The notes under the pieces: generated by a model
The model's database searches: none
Told to the model about the DNA's origin: nothing
The model's input: only the letters and a program-made list of their open reading frames with translations
Part shown: positions 26,207-34,357 of the stretch, one piece after another
Layout of the letters: each line of letters opens with the position of its first letter
Position numbering within the stretch: position 1 is the first letter of the stretch
Translations under genes and position numbers: made by a program
NCBI GenBank assembly: GCA_934148015.1
Contig: CAKPCU010000003.1
Span: 1-64,000, forward strand
Direction of reading: 5' to 3'
Origin: an uncultured Bacilli bacterium
Lineage (GTDB): Bacteria > Bacillota_I > Bacilli_A > RF39 > UBA660
DNA length: 64,000 nt

Positions 26207-27037
26207 TTATTTAGACTTTTTACAAGTATAACCCTGTTTTTCTAATATATTTTTAAGTTTTTTATAGGTTAAGTTTGAATCAATTTCAAAATAACTAATA
26301 GGTTTTGTTTTTTGATCTATTTTAGATATTTCATCATAATCAAAAGACGTAAAATCAAGTGAAGAAGTAATTGAAAATTTATCATTTTCCTCATTCAAGA
26401 TATAAGTAAACCCTTTCATACCATTTGAATTTACAATAACAGGTATTTTTTCCTGTCTTATGTTATCTATTTGATCTTTAAAATCTTTTGTTATAGCAGC
26501 ATAACTGTAATTACTATTAACATATGATATCTTATCTTTTTTATATGTTATTTTAACTGTATCACTTAAGACAAAGTTTTTATCGTTAACACTATACACA
26601 CAAGATACGTTTTTTTCACAATTAAGATTATATATAAATAATGTCAAAATAACTATAACTAATAATATAGCGCATAGTAAAATTATTAATATGCCTTTTC
26701 TTTTACCGTTTAGATCAGTTTGTTTTTCAACTTCAATATCATCGCCACTGCTAGAATCCAAGCTCATAACATTATTTGATTCATTTTGTTCATCTGTGCT
26801 TTTTTCATCATTAGTATCATAATTATCTAAAGCTTCATGATCATTTTCTAATTGATTTTTAGTTTCATCATCTAATTTTGATAGGTCTATATCACTATTT
26901 TCGTAATTATATATATTTAAAGAAGTTTTAGATAAATCGTTATCATTACTATCATCACTATCAGTGTTAATTGTCAATACATCTTCTCCAAAAATATTGT
27001 CAATAGCCTCTTCTATATTTTTATCCTTATCTTTCAC
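26207..27037 (-). CDS. Single-pass membrane protein, paralogue of the protein at 22178-22999
   Basis: This protein of about 276 residues starts at GTG 27037, seven bases after AAGGAGG. The N-terminal 110 residues are very acidic and Asn/Ser-rich (cytoplasmic), then a Lys/Arg-flanked helix (KGILIILLCAILLVIVILTL), then an extracytoplasmic domain with Cys residues in NCEKNVSCVY and in QGYTCKKSK at the C-terminus. The last 20 or so residues match the pattern of the 22178 gene. No enzyme motif is seen. The function is unknown. Confidence 0.6.
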   Translation of the reverse strand: MKDKDKNIEEAIDNIFGEDVLTINTDSDDSNDNDLSKTSLNIYNYENSDIDLSKLDDETKNQLENDHEALDNYDTNDEKSTDEQNESNNVMSLDSSSGDDIEVEKQTDLNGKRKGILIILLCAILLVIVILTLFIYNLNCEKNVSCVYSVNDKNFVLSDTVKITYKKDKISYVNSNYSYAAITKDFKDQIDNIRQEKIPVIVNSNGMKGFTYILNEENDKFSITSSLDFTSFDYDEISKIDQKTKPISYFEIDSNLTYKKLKNILEKQGYTCKKSK

Positions 27038-27113
27038 AAGCAACCTCCTTATTATATAAACTATTATATCACAAGTCTCTAGTAGAAACAATATATTTAA
27101 TTAACAATAAAAT

Positions 27114-27758
27114 TTAATTAACATCAGAATTTTTAATGATAAATAATTCATTTTCTTTACAAAAAGCATAAAATATATCTTCTACTTTTAAATTTTTATC
27201 AAGTAAGATATTTAAAAGCCAACTTTTATTTTTCTTCATCTGATATAAATTATCAAATTGAACCTCCCCATCCAATATTATTGGAAGTGGAAATGTATCT
27301 TTGTCTTTTTTATCATCTTTTTTAAAAACGGATAATTTTCCATTAATTTCTAATACAGCATAATCTATTTCATCTATACTTCTTATATCTTTTTCCCTTA
27401 ATTGTAACAATAAGTCATCTAATGTGTATCTCTGCTCAATCATATTTTTAAAATTAATTATTCCTTTGTTTATTATTACCACTGGCTTACCATCTACAAA
27501 TCTTCTAAATTTTGCACTTTTAAGGGATATTTTAGATATTAAGATTTGAAGAGATACTAATATTACAACAGGAATCAAATTTATAAAAAATTGATTTTTA
27601 TTTTCAAGTGTTAGAGCAACTAATTCCGCTATTAAAATAAATACAACAAGATCAAAGGTACCAAGTTGACCGACTTCTCTTTTTCCCATAATCCTAAATA
27701 TTAATGCAACTAAAGCATAGATAAAAAAAGTTTTAACAATAATTTGAAATATATGCAT
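27114..27758 (-). CDS. DUF421/YetF-type membrane protein, copy 1
   Basis: This protein of about 214 residues has three N-terminal transmembrane helices and a cytoplasmic C-terminal domain. LIFRIMGKREVGQLGTFD and PVVIINKGIINFKNM are DUF421 hallmarks, and the C-terminal segment YAVLEINGKLSVFKK is also typical. ATG at 27758 follows GGTGATTATT; an earlier in-frame ATG at 27791 precedes the ribosome site. A second, divergent family member lies at 42550-43287. Family members include spore-coat-associated proteins in Bacillus, but the biochemical role is unknown. Confidence 0.8.
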   Translation of the reverse strand: MHIFQIIVKTFFIYALVALIFRIMGKREVGQLGTFDLVVFILIAELVALTLENKNQFFINLIPVVILVSLQILISKISLKSAKFRRFVDGKPVVIINKGIINFKNMIEQRYTLDDLLLQLREKDIRSIDEIDYAVLEINGKLSVFKKDDKKDKDTFPLPIILDGEVQFDNLYQMKKNKSWLLNILLDKNLKVEDIFYAFCKENELFIIKNSDVN

Positions 27759-27833
27759 AATAATCACCATTTCTATTATGTTATGATACATAAATTTATA
27801 TTCATATAATATATTTAATTAGAGGTGATTAGT

Positions 27834-28202
27834 ATTAAAAAAATAATGAAATCTGTGCTTTATACTATTTTAATAGCACTAATTAGTTTAATTTTTACAT
27901 CAGTTTTATATTATTTCAATGTAACTAGTGATAAATTAAATAAGATATTAATTTATCTAAGTAGTATAGTATCTATGTTCACTGGATCATTAATACTATC
28001 AAAATATACAAAAAAAAGAGGAATAACTTGTGGCACATTATATTTTACAGGATGGTTTGTAATACTTATTTTATTATCACTTATATTTAGGTCTGATTTT
28101 AATCTTAGTATGTTTATTTACTTTATTGTACTATTAATATTTAGTATGCTAGGGGGTATAATTGGAAAAAACTTTGCAGAAGAAAACAACAGTGTAAATT
28201 AA
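27834..28202 (+). CDS. DUF3792/TIGR04086-like membrane protein; start probably ATT
   Basis: This protein of about 122 residues has four hydrophobic helices, with KYTKKRGITCGTLYFTGW and MLGGIIGKNF at positions typical of this small membrane family. AGAGGTGAT (27821-27829) is a strong ribosome site, and the codon at the right distance is ATT (27834), not ATG. An in-frame GTG at 27825 lies inside the ribosome site, and ATG at 27846 is too far (about 15 bases). ATT is therefore the best start on spacing, though the GTG cannot be excluded. The function is unknown. Confidence 0.6.
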   Translation: MKKIMKSVLYTILIALISLIFTSVLYYFNVTSDKLNKILIYLSSIVSMFTGSLILSKYTKKRGITCGTLYFTGWFVILILLSLIFRSDFNLSMFIYFIVLLIFSMLGGIIGKNFAEENNSVN

Positions 28203-28204
28203 AC

Positions 28205-28290
28205 TAAAATCTAAAAGTCAGGTAGTTTATTAGTTAGGATTGTAACTTGTAATAAACAGGAAACTATCCTTTTAATTTGCCTTATTTCAG
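28205..28290. other. Structured intergenic segment, possible pseudoknot
   Basis: GTTTATTA and TAATAAAC form an 8-bp stem. The enclosed loop contains AGGAT, which can pair with ATCCT downstream of the stem, giving an H-type pseudoknot. The mirror structure exists on the other strand. No frame of useful length is present and I do not recognise an RNA family. Confidence 0.3.
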
Positions 28291-28364
28291 TTTATAGAAA
28301 ATTAAATAAATGTTTATTAATATTCTTTTTTTGTTCTTTAACGTATTTTATCTACACATTAAAA

Positions 28365-28400
28365 CCTCATTTCTTATTTAAAAGAGATGAGGTTAATATA
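28365..28400 (-). terminator. Terminator of the dgkA-like pair
   Basis: On the minus strand AACCTCATCTCTT pairs with AAGAAATGAGGTT with one mismatch and is followed by TTTTAA. It lies just beyond the 108-residue dgkA gene. Confidence 0.65.
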
Positions 28401-28422
28401 AGCTAAATCTGTATTTATATTT

Positions 28423-28749
28423 TTATTTTATCATATGAATAAATTTTGGTAAAAATATATATAATCCAACTGATGCCGATGTAATAGCTGCTATAACAAC
28501 CGCTCCTGCTGCTGTATCTTTAGCAACCATAGCTAGTGGATTAAATTTAGTTGTATATAAATCTACCGTTAATTCAATTGCAGAATTTATAAGTTCACAA
28601 GTTATTACAAATGATATAAAAAAGAAAATAATAAGCCATTCAGTAGTAGATAATTTAAATATAAATCCAAAAATTATAACTAATATAGATACTGATATAT
28701 GAACTAGTAGATTTTGCTCTCTATTAAAAAAATTTTTCAATTTATCCAT
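28423..28749 (-). CDS. Diacylglycerol/undecaprenol kinase, DgkA family, copy 2
   Basis: This 108-residue three-helix membrane kinase has the family core ELINSAIELTVDL (metal/ATP site) and AKDTAAGAVVIAA. It begins five bases after the other dgkA copy and has the same fold with a shorter N-terminus (FFNREQNLLVHIS). Gram-positive members usually phosphorylate undecaprenol for cell-wall carrier recycling. Why there are two tandem copies is unclear; the 38-residue difference lies at the N-terminus. Confidence 0.85.
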   Translation of the reverse strand: MDKLKNFFNREQNLLVHISVSILVIIFGFIFKLSTTEWLIIFFFISFVITCELINSAIELTVDLYTTKFNPLAMVAKDTAAGAVVIAAITSASVGLYIFLPKFIHMIK

Positions 28750-28754
28750 TTTAA

Positions 28755-29192
28755 TTACCTAAAACATGCGATGATTTTTGGTAAAAATACTGTAAGCCAC
28801 ATACCAGCTGCAACAATACTTGCAATAAAAGTAGCAGCTGATGCAGTATCTTTAGCAATTTTTGCAAGTGGATGAAATTCTTCTGTAACCATATCAACAA
28901 CAGCTTCTATTGATGTATTAAATAGCTCTGAAACTAATATAAGAGCTCCCATAACAAGCGTTATTACCCACTGAATTGGTGTTATTTTAAATACGAAGCC
29001 ACAAGTTACAACAATTATCATAACAATAACGTGAAGAGCCAAACTTTGCTCGTGCAAATATGCATATTTAAGTCCATCAAAAGAAAACTTAAAACTTCTT
29101 AGTACTCTTTTTGGACTTAATTTTTTAAATTGCTGAGATTCTACATATTTTCCTCTTGATATTTCAACTTTTACCTTATTTTTTGATGCCAT
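28755..29192 (-). CDS. dgkA: Diacylglycerol/undecaprenol kinase, DgkA family, copy 1
   Basis: This 145-residue membrane kinase has the DgkA core ELFNTSIEAVVDMV and AKIAKDTASAATFIAS and three transmembrane helices. A basic 35-residue N-terminal extension precedes the conserved SFKFSFDGLKYAYLHEQSLALH. It overlaps the ybeY end by about 17 bases. The order ybeY-dgkA is conserved with Bacillus, supporting this copy as the ancestral one. Confidence 0.88.
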   Translation of the reverse strand: MASKNKVKVEISRGKYVESQQFKKLSPKRVLRSFKFSFDGLKYAYLHEQSLALHVIVMIIVVTCGFVFKITPIQWVITLVMGALILVSELFNTSIEAVVDMVTEEFHPLAKIAKDTASAATFIASIVAAGMWLTVFLPKIIACFR

Positions 29193-29619
29193 ATTCTTCT
29201 AACAACTCCTTTTGTAAACTAAACATTTTTTTCTCATCATCTAATTTTTCATGATTATATCCTAGTAAATGAAGTAATCCATGAATCGATAAAAAACATA
29301 TTTCTCTTTTTTCACTATGACCATACTCTAATGCCTGCTCTATTACCTTATCATAAGATATGTATATATCCCCTAAAACTCTAAGCCCTGGAACATCTAC
29401 ATCTTTATTATCTTCTAATGCAAATGAAATTACATCTGTTGGTCTATCCACATTTCTATATTCTTTATTTATCTTATGAATATCTTCATTATTAACTATT
29501 ATAACATTAAAAAGTACGTTTTTCAAACAAAGTTTATCTAAACAATAATTAATAAAATCCTTTGGTATGTCAATATCTATATCCTTACCATAATTATTAA
29601 AAAATTCAACATAATTCAT
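29176..29619 (-). CDS. ybeY: Endoribonuclease/rRNA maturation factor YbeY
   Basis: This metalloprotein of about 147 residues acts in 16S rRNA 3'-end maturation and ribosome quality control. The zinc motif HGLLHLLGYNH is complete, and EYRNVDRPTDVISFAL is also characteristic. ATG at 29619 is well placed after GGAGG. It slightly overlaps the VanZ-like gene. phoH, its usual neighbour upstream, is missing. Confidence 0.95.
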   Translation of the reverse strand: MNYVEFFNNYGKDIDIDIPKDFINYCLDKLCLKNVLFNVIIVNNEDIHKINKEYRNVDRPTDVISFALEDNKDVDVPGLRVLGDIYISYDKVIEQALEYGHSEKREICFLSIHGLLHLLGYNHEKLDDEKKMFSLQKELLEEYGIKK

Positions 29620-30233
29620 ACTAAAAACCTCCAAAAGTTATACTTAAATAAAACATATATTATAATTATGATAAAAATTAACGTCATTATATCCCAGAAT
29701 AATTCACTTTTTAAGAACTTCGGTAATTTGTTTACAATTATTTTAACACTATTGTATAAAGTGCAACCAATAATACCTCCCATTGTATTTAATATAATAT
29801 CATCTATATCAGCCGTTCTACCAATACAGCTTTGAGCAAATTCAATAGCAGATGATACTATAATAGAAAGGATGGCAGTTATATATATTTTTTTATTTTT
29901 TGTATAGTGAACAACAAATATACCAAACGGTATAAATAATAAAATGTTACCAATAACATTTCTAAAAAATAATCTAGAAGTTATGCTATATCTAAATATT
30001 TCTTTAAGAGGAGTAAAATTGTTAGTACCATAATTATTGTCCTGAAACGTTACAATATAATATAAAAGCAATATATATATTATAAAAAGATATGTAATTA
30101 TTTCCTTATATAAAACTATTTTTTGTTTATTTGTTATAAGATATATAATCCTAATTGAGACTAATATAACAGTAAATATAAATAACATTGGCCATATATT
30201 ATTTATTGCTTTTAGGAAAATATTAGTAAACAT
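29616..30233 (-). CDS. VanZ-like membrane protein
   Basis: This 205-residue protein has about five helices and the VanZ core: NIILLFIPFGIF-like segments, SSAIEFAQSCIGRTADIDDI and the following glycine-rich helix (GGIIGC). ATG follows GGAGGCTTATT. It lies between yqfD and ybeY, in the place where phoH usually sits. The VanZ fold is linked to low-level teicoplanin resistance in one case; the general function is unknown. Confidence 0.8.
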   Translation of the reverse strand: MFTNIFLKAINNIWPMLFIFTVILVSIRIIYLITNKQKIVLYKEIITYLFIIYILLLYYIVTFQDNNYGTNNFTPLKEIFRYSITSRLFFRNVIGNILLFIPFGIFVVHYTKNKKIYITAILSIIVSSAIEFAQSCIGRTADIDDIILNTMGGIIGCTLYNSVKIIVNKLPKFLKSELFWDIMTLIFIIIIIYVLFKYNFWRFLV

Positions 30234-30251
30234 AATAAGCCTCCAAATAAA

Positions 30252-31415
30252 TTATTCGGGTGTTTTTATATCTTCTAAAGCATCTATATTCTGATAATCA
30301 GTAATATCTTCATACACTTTAAAAAAAACATCTACTACTATTTTACTATTATTTGCTGAAAAATTCAAAGCTTTTTTACTAATAATGTATTCATCTTTAT
30401 TCAATTTAACTAAAATCTTGTCATATGCAATAGAAGTTACTTTCTTTAAAGCTTCATTATAGGTTAATTTCTGTTTAAAAGTCCTTGTTTTTCTTTGCTT
30501 TACGGTACTAATTTTAAAAGGAAATATTTTTTCCCATAATAATACTTTTTCTTTTTCTAAATAATATGTGGTAAAATTTTTTCTAACTGAATAGTTATGA
30601 TTAAATATACTTACTATATAATTATTTTTTATATCATCTAAGTATTTTACTTCCTCGTAATATAGCGGATACTCTATATTAACACTATACCATGTTTCTG
30701 CATAAACCTTTCCTTTAGCACAAATGCTTTTTTTTACTTCATCATCTTTTATGATATTTCCATTTATTATTACATCGCCTTTTTTTACATAGTCATTAAC
30801 ATTTTTTACAATATCTCCGTTTGATGCAAATATTTTTTTTATAACTCCACTTTTTTTTGCTACTATACTTCTATTTTGACAGACTTCTTCTTCTTTATTA
30901 ATCTTTCTTTCTGCTATTTTAATTGACAGTATGCTTCCATTTCTTTCTATTTCCATCCATTCTATCTTATCTTTATTATGTTTAATAATTTTATTTATAA
31001 TCTTTGTTCTTTTTTCATATCCTGGTATCAATCTAAATTTTTTTATATTAAAAGTACTTAGTTCATCAGTAACTAAATCTCTAATTTCTTTATTATTATG
31101 TATTACGTTTATTTTGAAACAAGTCTTTGACAATAAAATAAGAAATGTAAGCGATATTAAAAGACATAATACATATGTTATATTATTTTTGCAAAAATCA
31201 ACTAGTTTTATTGGACCAATTAGTTTTATAATTTCAATTTTATTTATTGTCTTTATTTTACACATTTTTTGATATTCAGAATATGGCATTTTAATATATA
31301 GTTCTTTATAACTATTTTCTTTTATTTTACTATAGGATATATTATTATTTATTAATCTTCTAACAAAAGATCTGACGTTTTTTCCAGTAACTTTTATAAG
31401 CACATAACTATTCAT
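30252..31415 (-). CDS. yqfD: Sporulation protein YqfD
   Basis: This 387-residue protein has a soluble N-terminal part (VKVTGKNVRSFVRRLINNNI region), one transmembrane helix near residues 90-110, and a long extracytoplasmic part with IEWMEIERNGSILSIKIAERK and IVAKKSGVIKKIFASNGD. These are the YqfD signatures. It acts in the mother cell during sporulation in Bacillus. It overlaps yqfC by eight bases. Confidence 0.88.
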   Translation of the reverse strand: MNSYVLIKVTGKNVRSFVRRLINNNISYSKIKENSYKELYIKMPYSEYQKMCKIKTINKIEIIKLIGPIKLVDFCKNNITYVLCLLISLTFLILLSKTCFKINVIHNNKEIRDLVTDELSTFNIKKFRLIPGYEKRTKIINKIIKHNKDKIEWMEIERNGSILSIKIAERKINKEEEVCQNRSIVAKKSGVIKKIFASNGDIVKNVNDYVKKGDVIINGNIIKDDEVKKSICAKGKVYAETWYSVNIEYPLYYEEVKYLDDIKNNYIVSIFNHNYSVRKNFTTYYLEKEKVLLWEKIFPFKISTVKQRKTRTFKQKLTYNEALKKVTSIAYDKILVKLNKDEYIISKKALNFSANNSKIVVDVFFKVYEDITDYQNIDALEDIKTPE

Positions 31416-31659
31416 TTGATGTATTTATTTTTATATTAGAAATTTCTCCAGAAATTACTAATAATTCCTTATATAATTCTTCTATTATGAGTTTTTTACC
31501 AAGCACAGTAAATACGTCTTTGTTACTTATTAATTCAATTTTGTCACTGGAAAAATGATTTATATTATCATAATAATAAACATATAATTTTCTTTTTTTA
31601 AATTTTATTTCAAACGTGTTGCACTCTACATAATTATCAATTAATTCTCTTATATTCAA
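31408..31659 (-). CDS. yqfC: Sporulation protein YqfC
   Basis: This short beta-rich protein of 83 residues begins with TTG (31659) after GGTGATTCGGT. Its position immediately before yqfD, its length and the repeated hydrophobic beta pattern match YqfC. The sequence itself is weakly conserved, so the call leans on context. Confidence 0.75.
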   Translation of the reverse strand: MNIRELIDNYVECNTFEIKFKKRKLYVYYYDNINHFSSDKIELISNKDVFTVLGKKLIIEELYKELLVISGEISNIKINTSNE

Positions 31660-31682
31660 ACCGAATCACCAATAAATAATAT

Positions 31683-31712
31683 GCAAAAAAAAAGATACTA
31701 TGAAGTATCTTA
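31683..31712 (-). terminator. Terminator of rpsU
   Basis: On the minus strand AAGATACT pairs with AGTATCTT across TCAT, followed by about nine Ts. It separates rpsU from yqfC. Confidence 0.8.
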
Positions 31713-31727
31713 TAAGGTAAAGAAAAA

Positions 31728-31925
31728 TTATCCGTTATTTCTTTCACGTCTTGCAGCTTTACGAGCATTTTTCTTAGCTTCAGCACGTTTTTGAGCTCTT
31801 TCTACTCCTGGTTTAGTATATTCTCTTTTTCTTTTAACTTCTGAAGGGAGACCGCTCTTAGCAACTCTATTCTTGAATTTTTTTAATGCACCTTCAAGGT
31901 TACCATTAACTTTAACAGTTATCAT
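31728..31925 (-). CDS. rpsU: 30S ribosomal protein S21
   Basis: This 65-residue protein is highly basic at its C-terminus, with LEGALKKFKNRVAKSGLPSE and the following REYTKPG typical of S21. ATG follows a run of Gs and As (AGAGGGGGG), a strong ribosome site. The order rpsU-yqfC-yqfD is as in Bacillus, without yqeY. Confidence 0.96.
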   Translation of the reverse strand: MITVKVNGNLEGALKKFKNRVAKSGLPSEVKRKREYTKPGVERAQKRAEAKKNARKAARRERNNG

Positions 31926-32004
31926 TTTTCTTTCCCCCCTCTCTTTTTTTACTGCAATAATTATAACACTTGTTTTTGTTTATTACAATATATTTTTCCT
32001 ATTT

Positions 32005-32046
32005 TATAACAAAAAGTGACAGTTTTTTCGCAAACAATCACTTTTT
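32005..32046 (-). terminator. Terminator of the bacteriocin-like operon
   Basis: On the minus strand AAAAAGTGA (32046-32038) pairs with TCACTTTTT (32019-32011), followed by GTTATAAAAT. It follows the second peptide gene. Confidence 0.6.
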
Positions 32047-32059
32047 ATTATAGTTTTAA

Positions 32060-32224
32060 TTACATATCACACATGTTTTTAGATGAAATTCTTCTTATAC
32101 TACTACCTAAATATCTTCCCATATCTAAAAATGAATTAAACCCTTTTATTATGTAATTAAGTAGTGTAGCTGAAATTTTACCTCCTCCCATTACCTGTTT
32201 AAGTTCTCTATTATTTAATATCAT
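32060..32224 (-). CDS. Double-glycine-leader peptide, putative class IIb bacteriocin component beta
   Basis: A 54-codon gene lies 7 bases after the first peptide gene, with AGGAGG just before ATG 32224. The leader MILNNRELKQVMGG has the classic pattern (Leu at 3, Glu7-Leu8, Val11-Met12, Gly13-Gly14) recognised by C39 peptidases. The predicted mature peptide of 40 residues is cationic and amphipathic and contains GRYLG, a GxxxG motif. It ends near a single Cys52. No immunity gene follows. The exporter gene in the same operon supports secretion. I do not recognise a known homologue. Confidence 0.7.
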   Translation of the reverse strand: MILNNRELKQVMGGGKISATLLNYIIKGFNSFLDMGRYLGSSIRRISSKNMCDM

Positions 32225-32231
32225 ATTCCTC

Positions 32232-32369
32232 CTATTTACATTTAAATGGTCTTACGAAACCATCAATAATACCTATTATAAATGATATACCTGCAACTAT
32301 TCCAGCAGTAATCCATCCACCAGATGCTCCAGCCGTAATCATTTTCAGTTCTTTTTTATTTAACTTCAC
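32232..32369 (-). CDS. Double-glycine-type leader peptide, putative class IIb bacteriocin component alpha
   Basis: This 45-codon gene has a GTG start at 32369 that overlaps the exporter stop (GTGA), with AGGAGA upstream inside the exporter gene. The leader MKLNKKELKMITAGA has the conserved Leu, Glu-Leu and Met-Ile positions; cleavage could follow Gly-Ala at 14-15 or Gly-Gly at 17-18. The mature part is glycine-rich and hydrophobic with two GxxxG motifs (GIVAG, GIIDG) and a basic end with Cys44. Hydrophobic helices with GxxxG motifs are the mark of two-peptide bacteriocins. Confidence 0.7.
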   Translation of the reverse strand: MKLNKKELKMITAGASGGWITAGIVAGISFIIGIIDGFVRPFKCK

Positions 32370-34357
32370 ACATTTCTCCTTTCAGTATTTTTATTACAAA
32401 ATAATTCATCAATATTAATTATTTTATTAAAAATATCTAAGTTTTCTCTTCTATGACTAATTATAATTATTGTTCTATCCTTATAACAAGCCTTTATACT
32501 AGATAATATTTTTCTTTCAGTTTTTATATCTAATGAAGATGTTATTTCATCAAAAATAATTATTTTTTTGTTTGATGATAAAGCTCGTGCTATCAAAACC
32601 TTACTTATTTGCCCATTTGATAAATTATTATTGGTATTATCCATTAAGTAATCTAAATTTATTTTATTATTTCTTAAGAGTTGTTTTATCTGTGCTATTC
32701 TTAATATTTTATTATCAATATCGCTTCCCATGAAAATATTTTCTTCTATACTTTCATTTAATAATTTTGTCTTATTATCCATATATAAAATATTATTTCT
32801 AATTTCACCTTCACTATATAAATTAATATTTTTTCCATTTACAAATATACCTTTATCTTTATATTCAATTTCTTTAATTAATAATTTAAACAGCGTTGTT
32901 TTACCACACCCACATGAGCCTGTTATTAAAACAAAATCATTTTTATTTATATCAAATGATATATTTTTAAGTATAGGTTTATCATTGTATTTGAAATTTA
33001 TATTTTTAAAACATATTTTATTTATATTTAAAATATTATAATTATTCATATAATCAAGATTATATATATGCGTTATTCTTTTTTTACATACTTTATAATT
33101 CGCATATAAAGGTTGTAGACGTAATATTTCATTTAATGAATCAATAATTAAATTTTCAAGTGTAAAATAAAAAATTTTATAAGAAAATAATATATTACTA
33201 CTAATTAAGTAATGTATAAATAATGCAAGAAAAAAACTTGTCACTATAGATTCAAATAATTCGTTTTTTAAAATTTTTTTACCCATTTTTTCATAATCAT
33301 ATATGTATGCGCTATAAGTTTTTGATAATTTTTCTTCGTAGTAAGATTCTTTACTTACATTTTTAATAGACAAAATTGAATTAAAGTAATCTATGATCTT
33401 ATTGTTTAAATTTTGATTTTTAATTTGCAAATCGTAAAAATCGCATAATTGATATTTTAATTTTCTTTTATTAATTATAATCATTACAATGATATATACA
33501 ATATTAAGAAATATAAATTTAATATTAGAATGCAGTAATAATACTGATGATAAAATAAAAATTACATTAATCAATACTATCTCTATCGTTTTCACAATCA
33601 TGTCTTTTATGTATGATAAATCTGTAATTTTAGATAATAAAGCACCAGAGCCATTATTTTGATAATATTCATAAGGAAGCTTTAAAAGACGACTTATAAT
33701 TGGAATTGTTATCATTTCATCAAGTGAAGTTCTGAATTTAAGTGAATAAATAGATTTAATATATGAAAATAATACTTTAAGTATAGATACAGTTAATATA
33801 TATATAATTATATATTCATAATTATGATTAATTCTTTTGCTTAATATAGTGGAAATTGAGTATGAGAATAATAAATTGAATAAAACTATAGTTAATGTAT
33901 ATAATATAATTTTAAAAATTAGTCCTTTATTATTAGTAAGAATCTTAAGAAAATTATATTTCTTTTCAAATATCAATGCTATTTTAGAATATGTTTTTAA
34001 AAATTTGTCTTTGTCAACATACATTATTTTAACTAAAGGATCTGCTATAAGTAGTTTATCTTTTAGTACCTTTATTAATACAACATAATGCCCTATCCCA
34101 TCGCTATTTACCGTATGAATTATAGCTGGTAATTTTAAACTTTCTAATTCAACATTTTTATATCCAATGCAAGAAACATTATATTTTGCAGCTGTTTTTA
34201 CTATTTCATAAGCACTTACTCCATCACCTTTTAGTTTCACCTTTTCTTTTAATTCATTTAATTCTACTTTTATACCGAAATATTTTAATATCATGGTAAG
34301 ACATGCTATCCCGCAATCGTTAAATGAAGTTTGTTTTACAAAAAAATTATTTTTCGT
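32366..34357 (-). CDS. Peptidase-containing (C39) ABC exporter of double-glycine peptides; start codon appears to be ACG
   Basis: This protein of about 663 residues has an N-terminal C39 peptidase, six transmembrane helices and an ABC domain. The peptidase catalytic Cys lies in TSFNDCGIACLTMILKYFG and the His in GIGHYVVLIKV, with DPLVK holding the Asp. The ATPase has Walker A GSCGCGKTTLFKLL, signature LSNGQISKVLIARAL, Walker B KIIIFDEITSSLD and the switch His in IISHR. The first ATG (34294) would delete the catalytic Cys. The frame stays open upstream, and the codon eight bases after GAGGAGGTGAT is ACG (34357), giving a typical start KNNFFVKQTSFNDCG. It is probably dedicated to the two peptides downstream. 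Confidence 0.85.
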   Translation of the reverse strand, partial: TKNNFFVKQTSFNDCGIACLTMILKYFGIKVELNELKEKVKLKGDGVSAYEIVKTAAKYNVSCIGYKNVELESLKLPAIIHTVNSDGIGHYVVLIKVLKDKLLIADPLVKIMYVDKDKFLKTYSKIALIFEKKYNFLKILTNNKGLIFKIILYTLTIVLFNLLFSYSISTILSKRINHNYEYIIIYILTVSILKVLFSYIKSIYSLKFRTSLDEMITIPIISRLLKLPYEYYQNNGSGALLSKITDLSYIKDMIVKTIEIVLINVIFILSSVLLLHSNIKFIFLNIVYIIVMIIINKRKLKYQLCDFYDLQIKNQNLNNKIIDYFNSILSIKNVSKESYYEEKLSKTYSAYIYDYEKMGKKILKNELFESIVTSFFLALFIHYLISSNILFSYKIFYFTLENLIIDSLNEILRLQPLYANYKVCKKRITHIYNLDYMNNYNILNINKICFKNINFKYNDKPILKNISFDINKNDFVLITGSCGCGKTTLFKLLIKEIEYKDKGIFVNGKNINLYSEGEIRNNILYMDNKTKLLNESIEENIFMGSDIDNKILRIAQIKQLLRNNKINLDYLMDNTNNNLSNGQISKVLIARALSSNKKIIIFDEITSSLDIKTERKILSSIKACYKDRTIIIISHRRENLDIFNKIINIDELFCNKNTERRNV

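Noticed and set aside
31926..32059. An immunity gene for the bacteriocin-like peptides
   Set aside because: No frame longer than about 15 codons with a ribosome site is present between the second peptide and rpsU; the space holds only the terminator.
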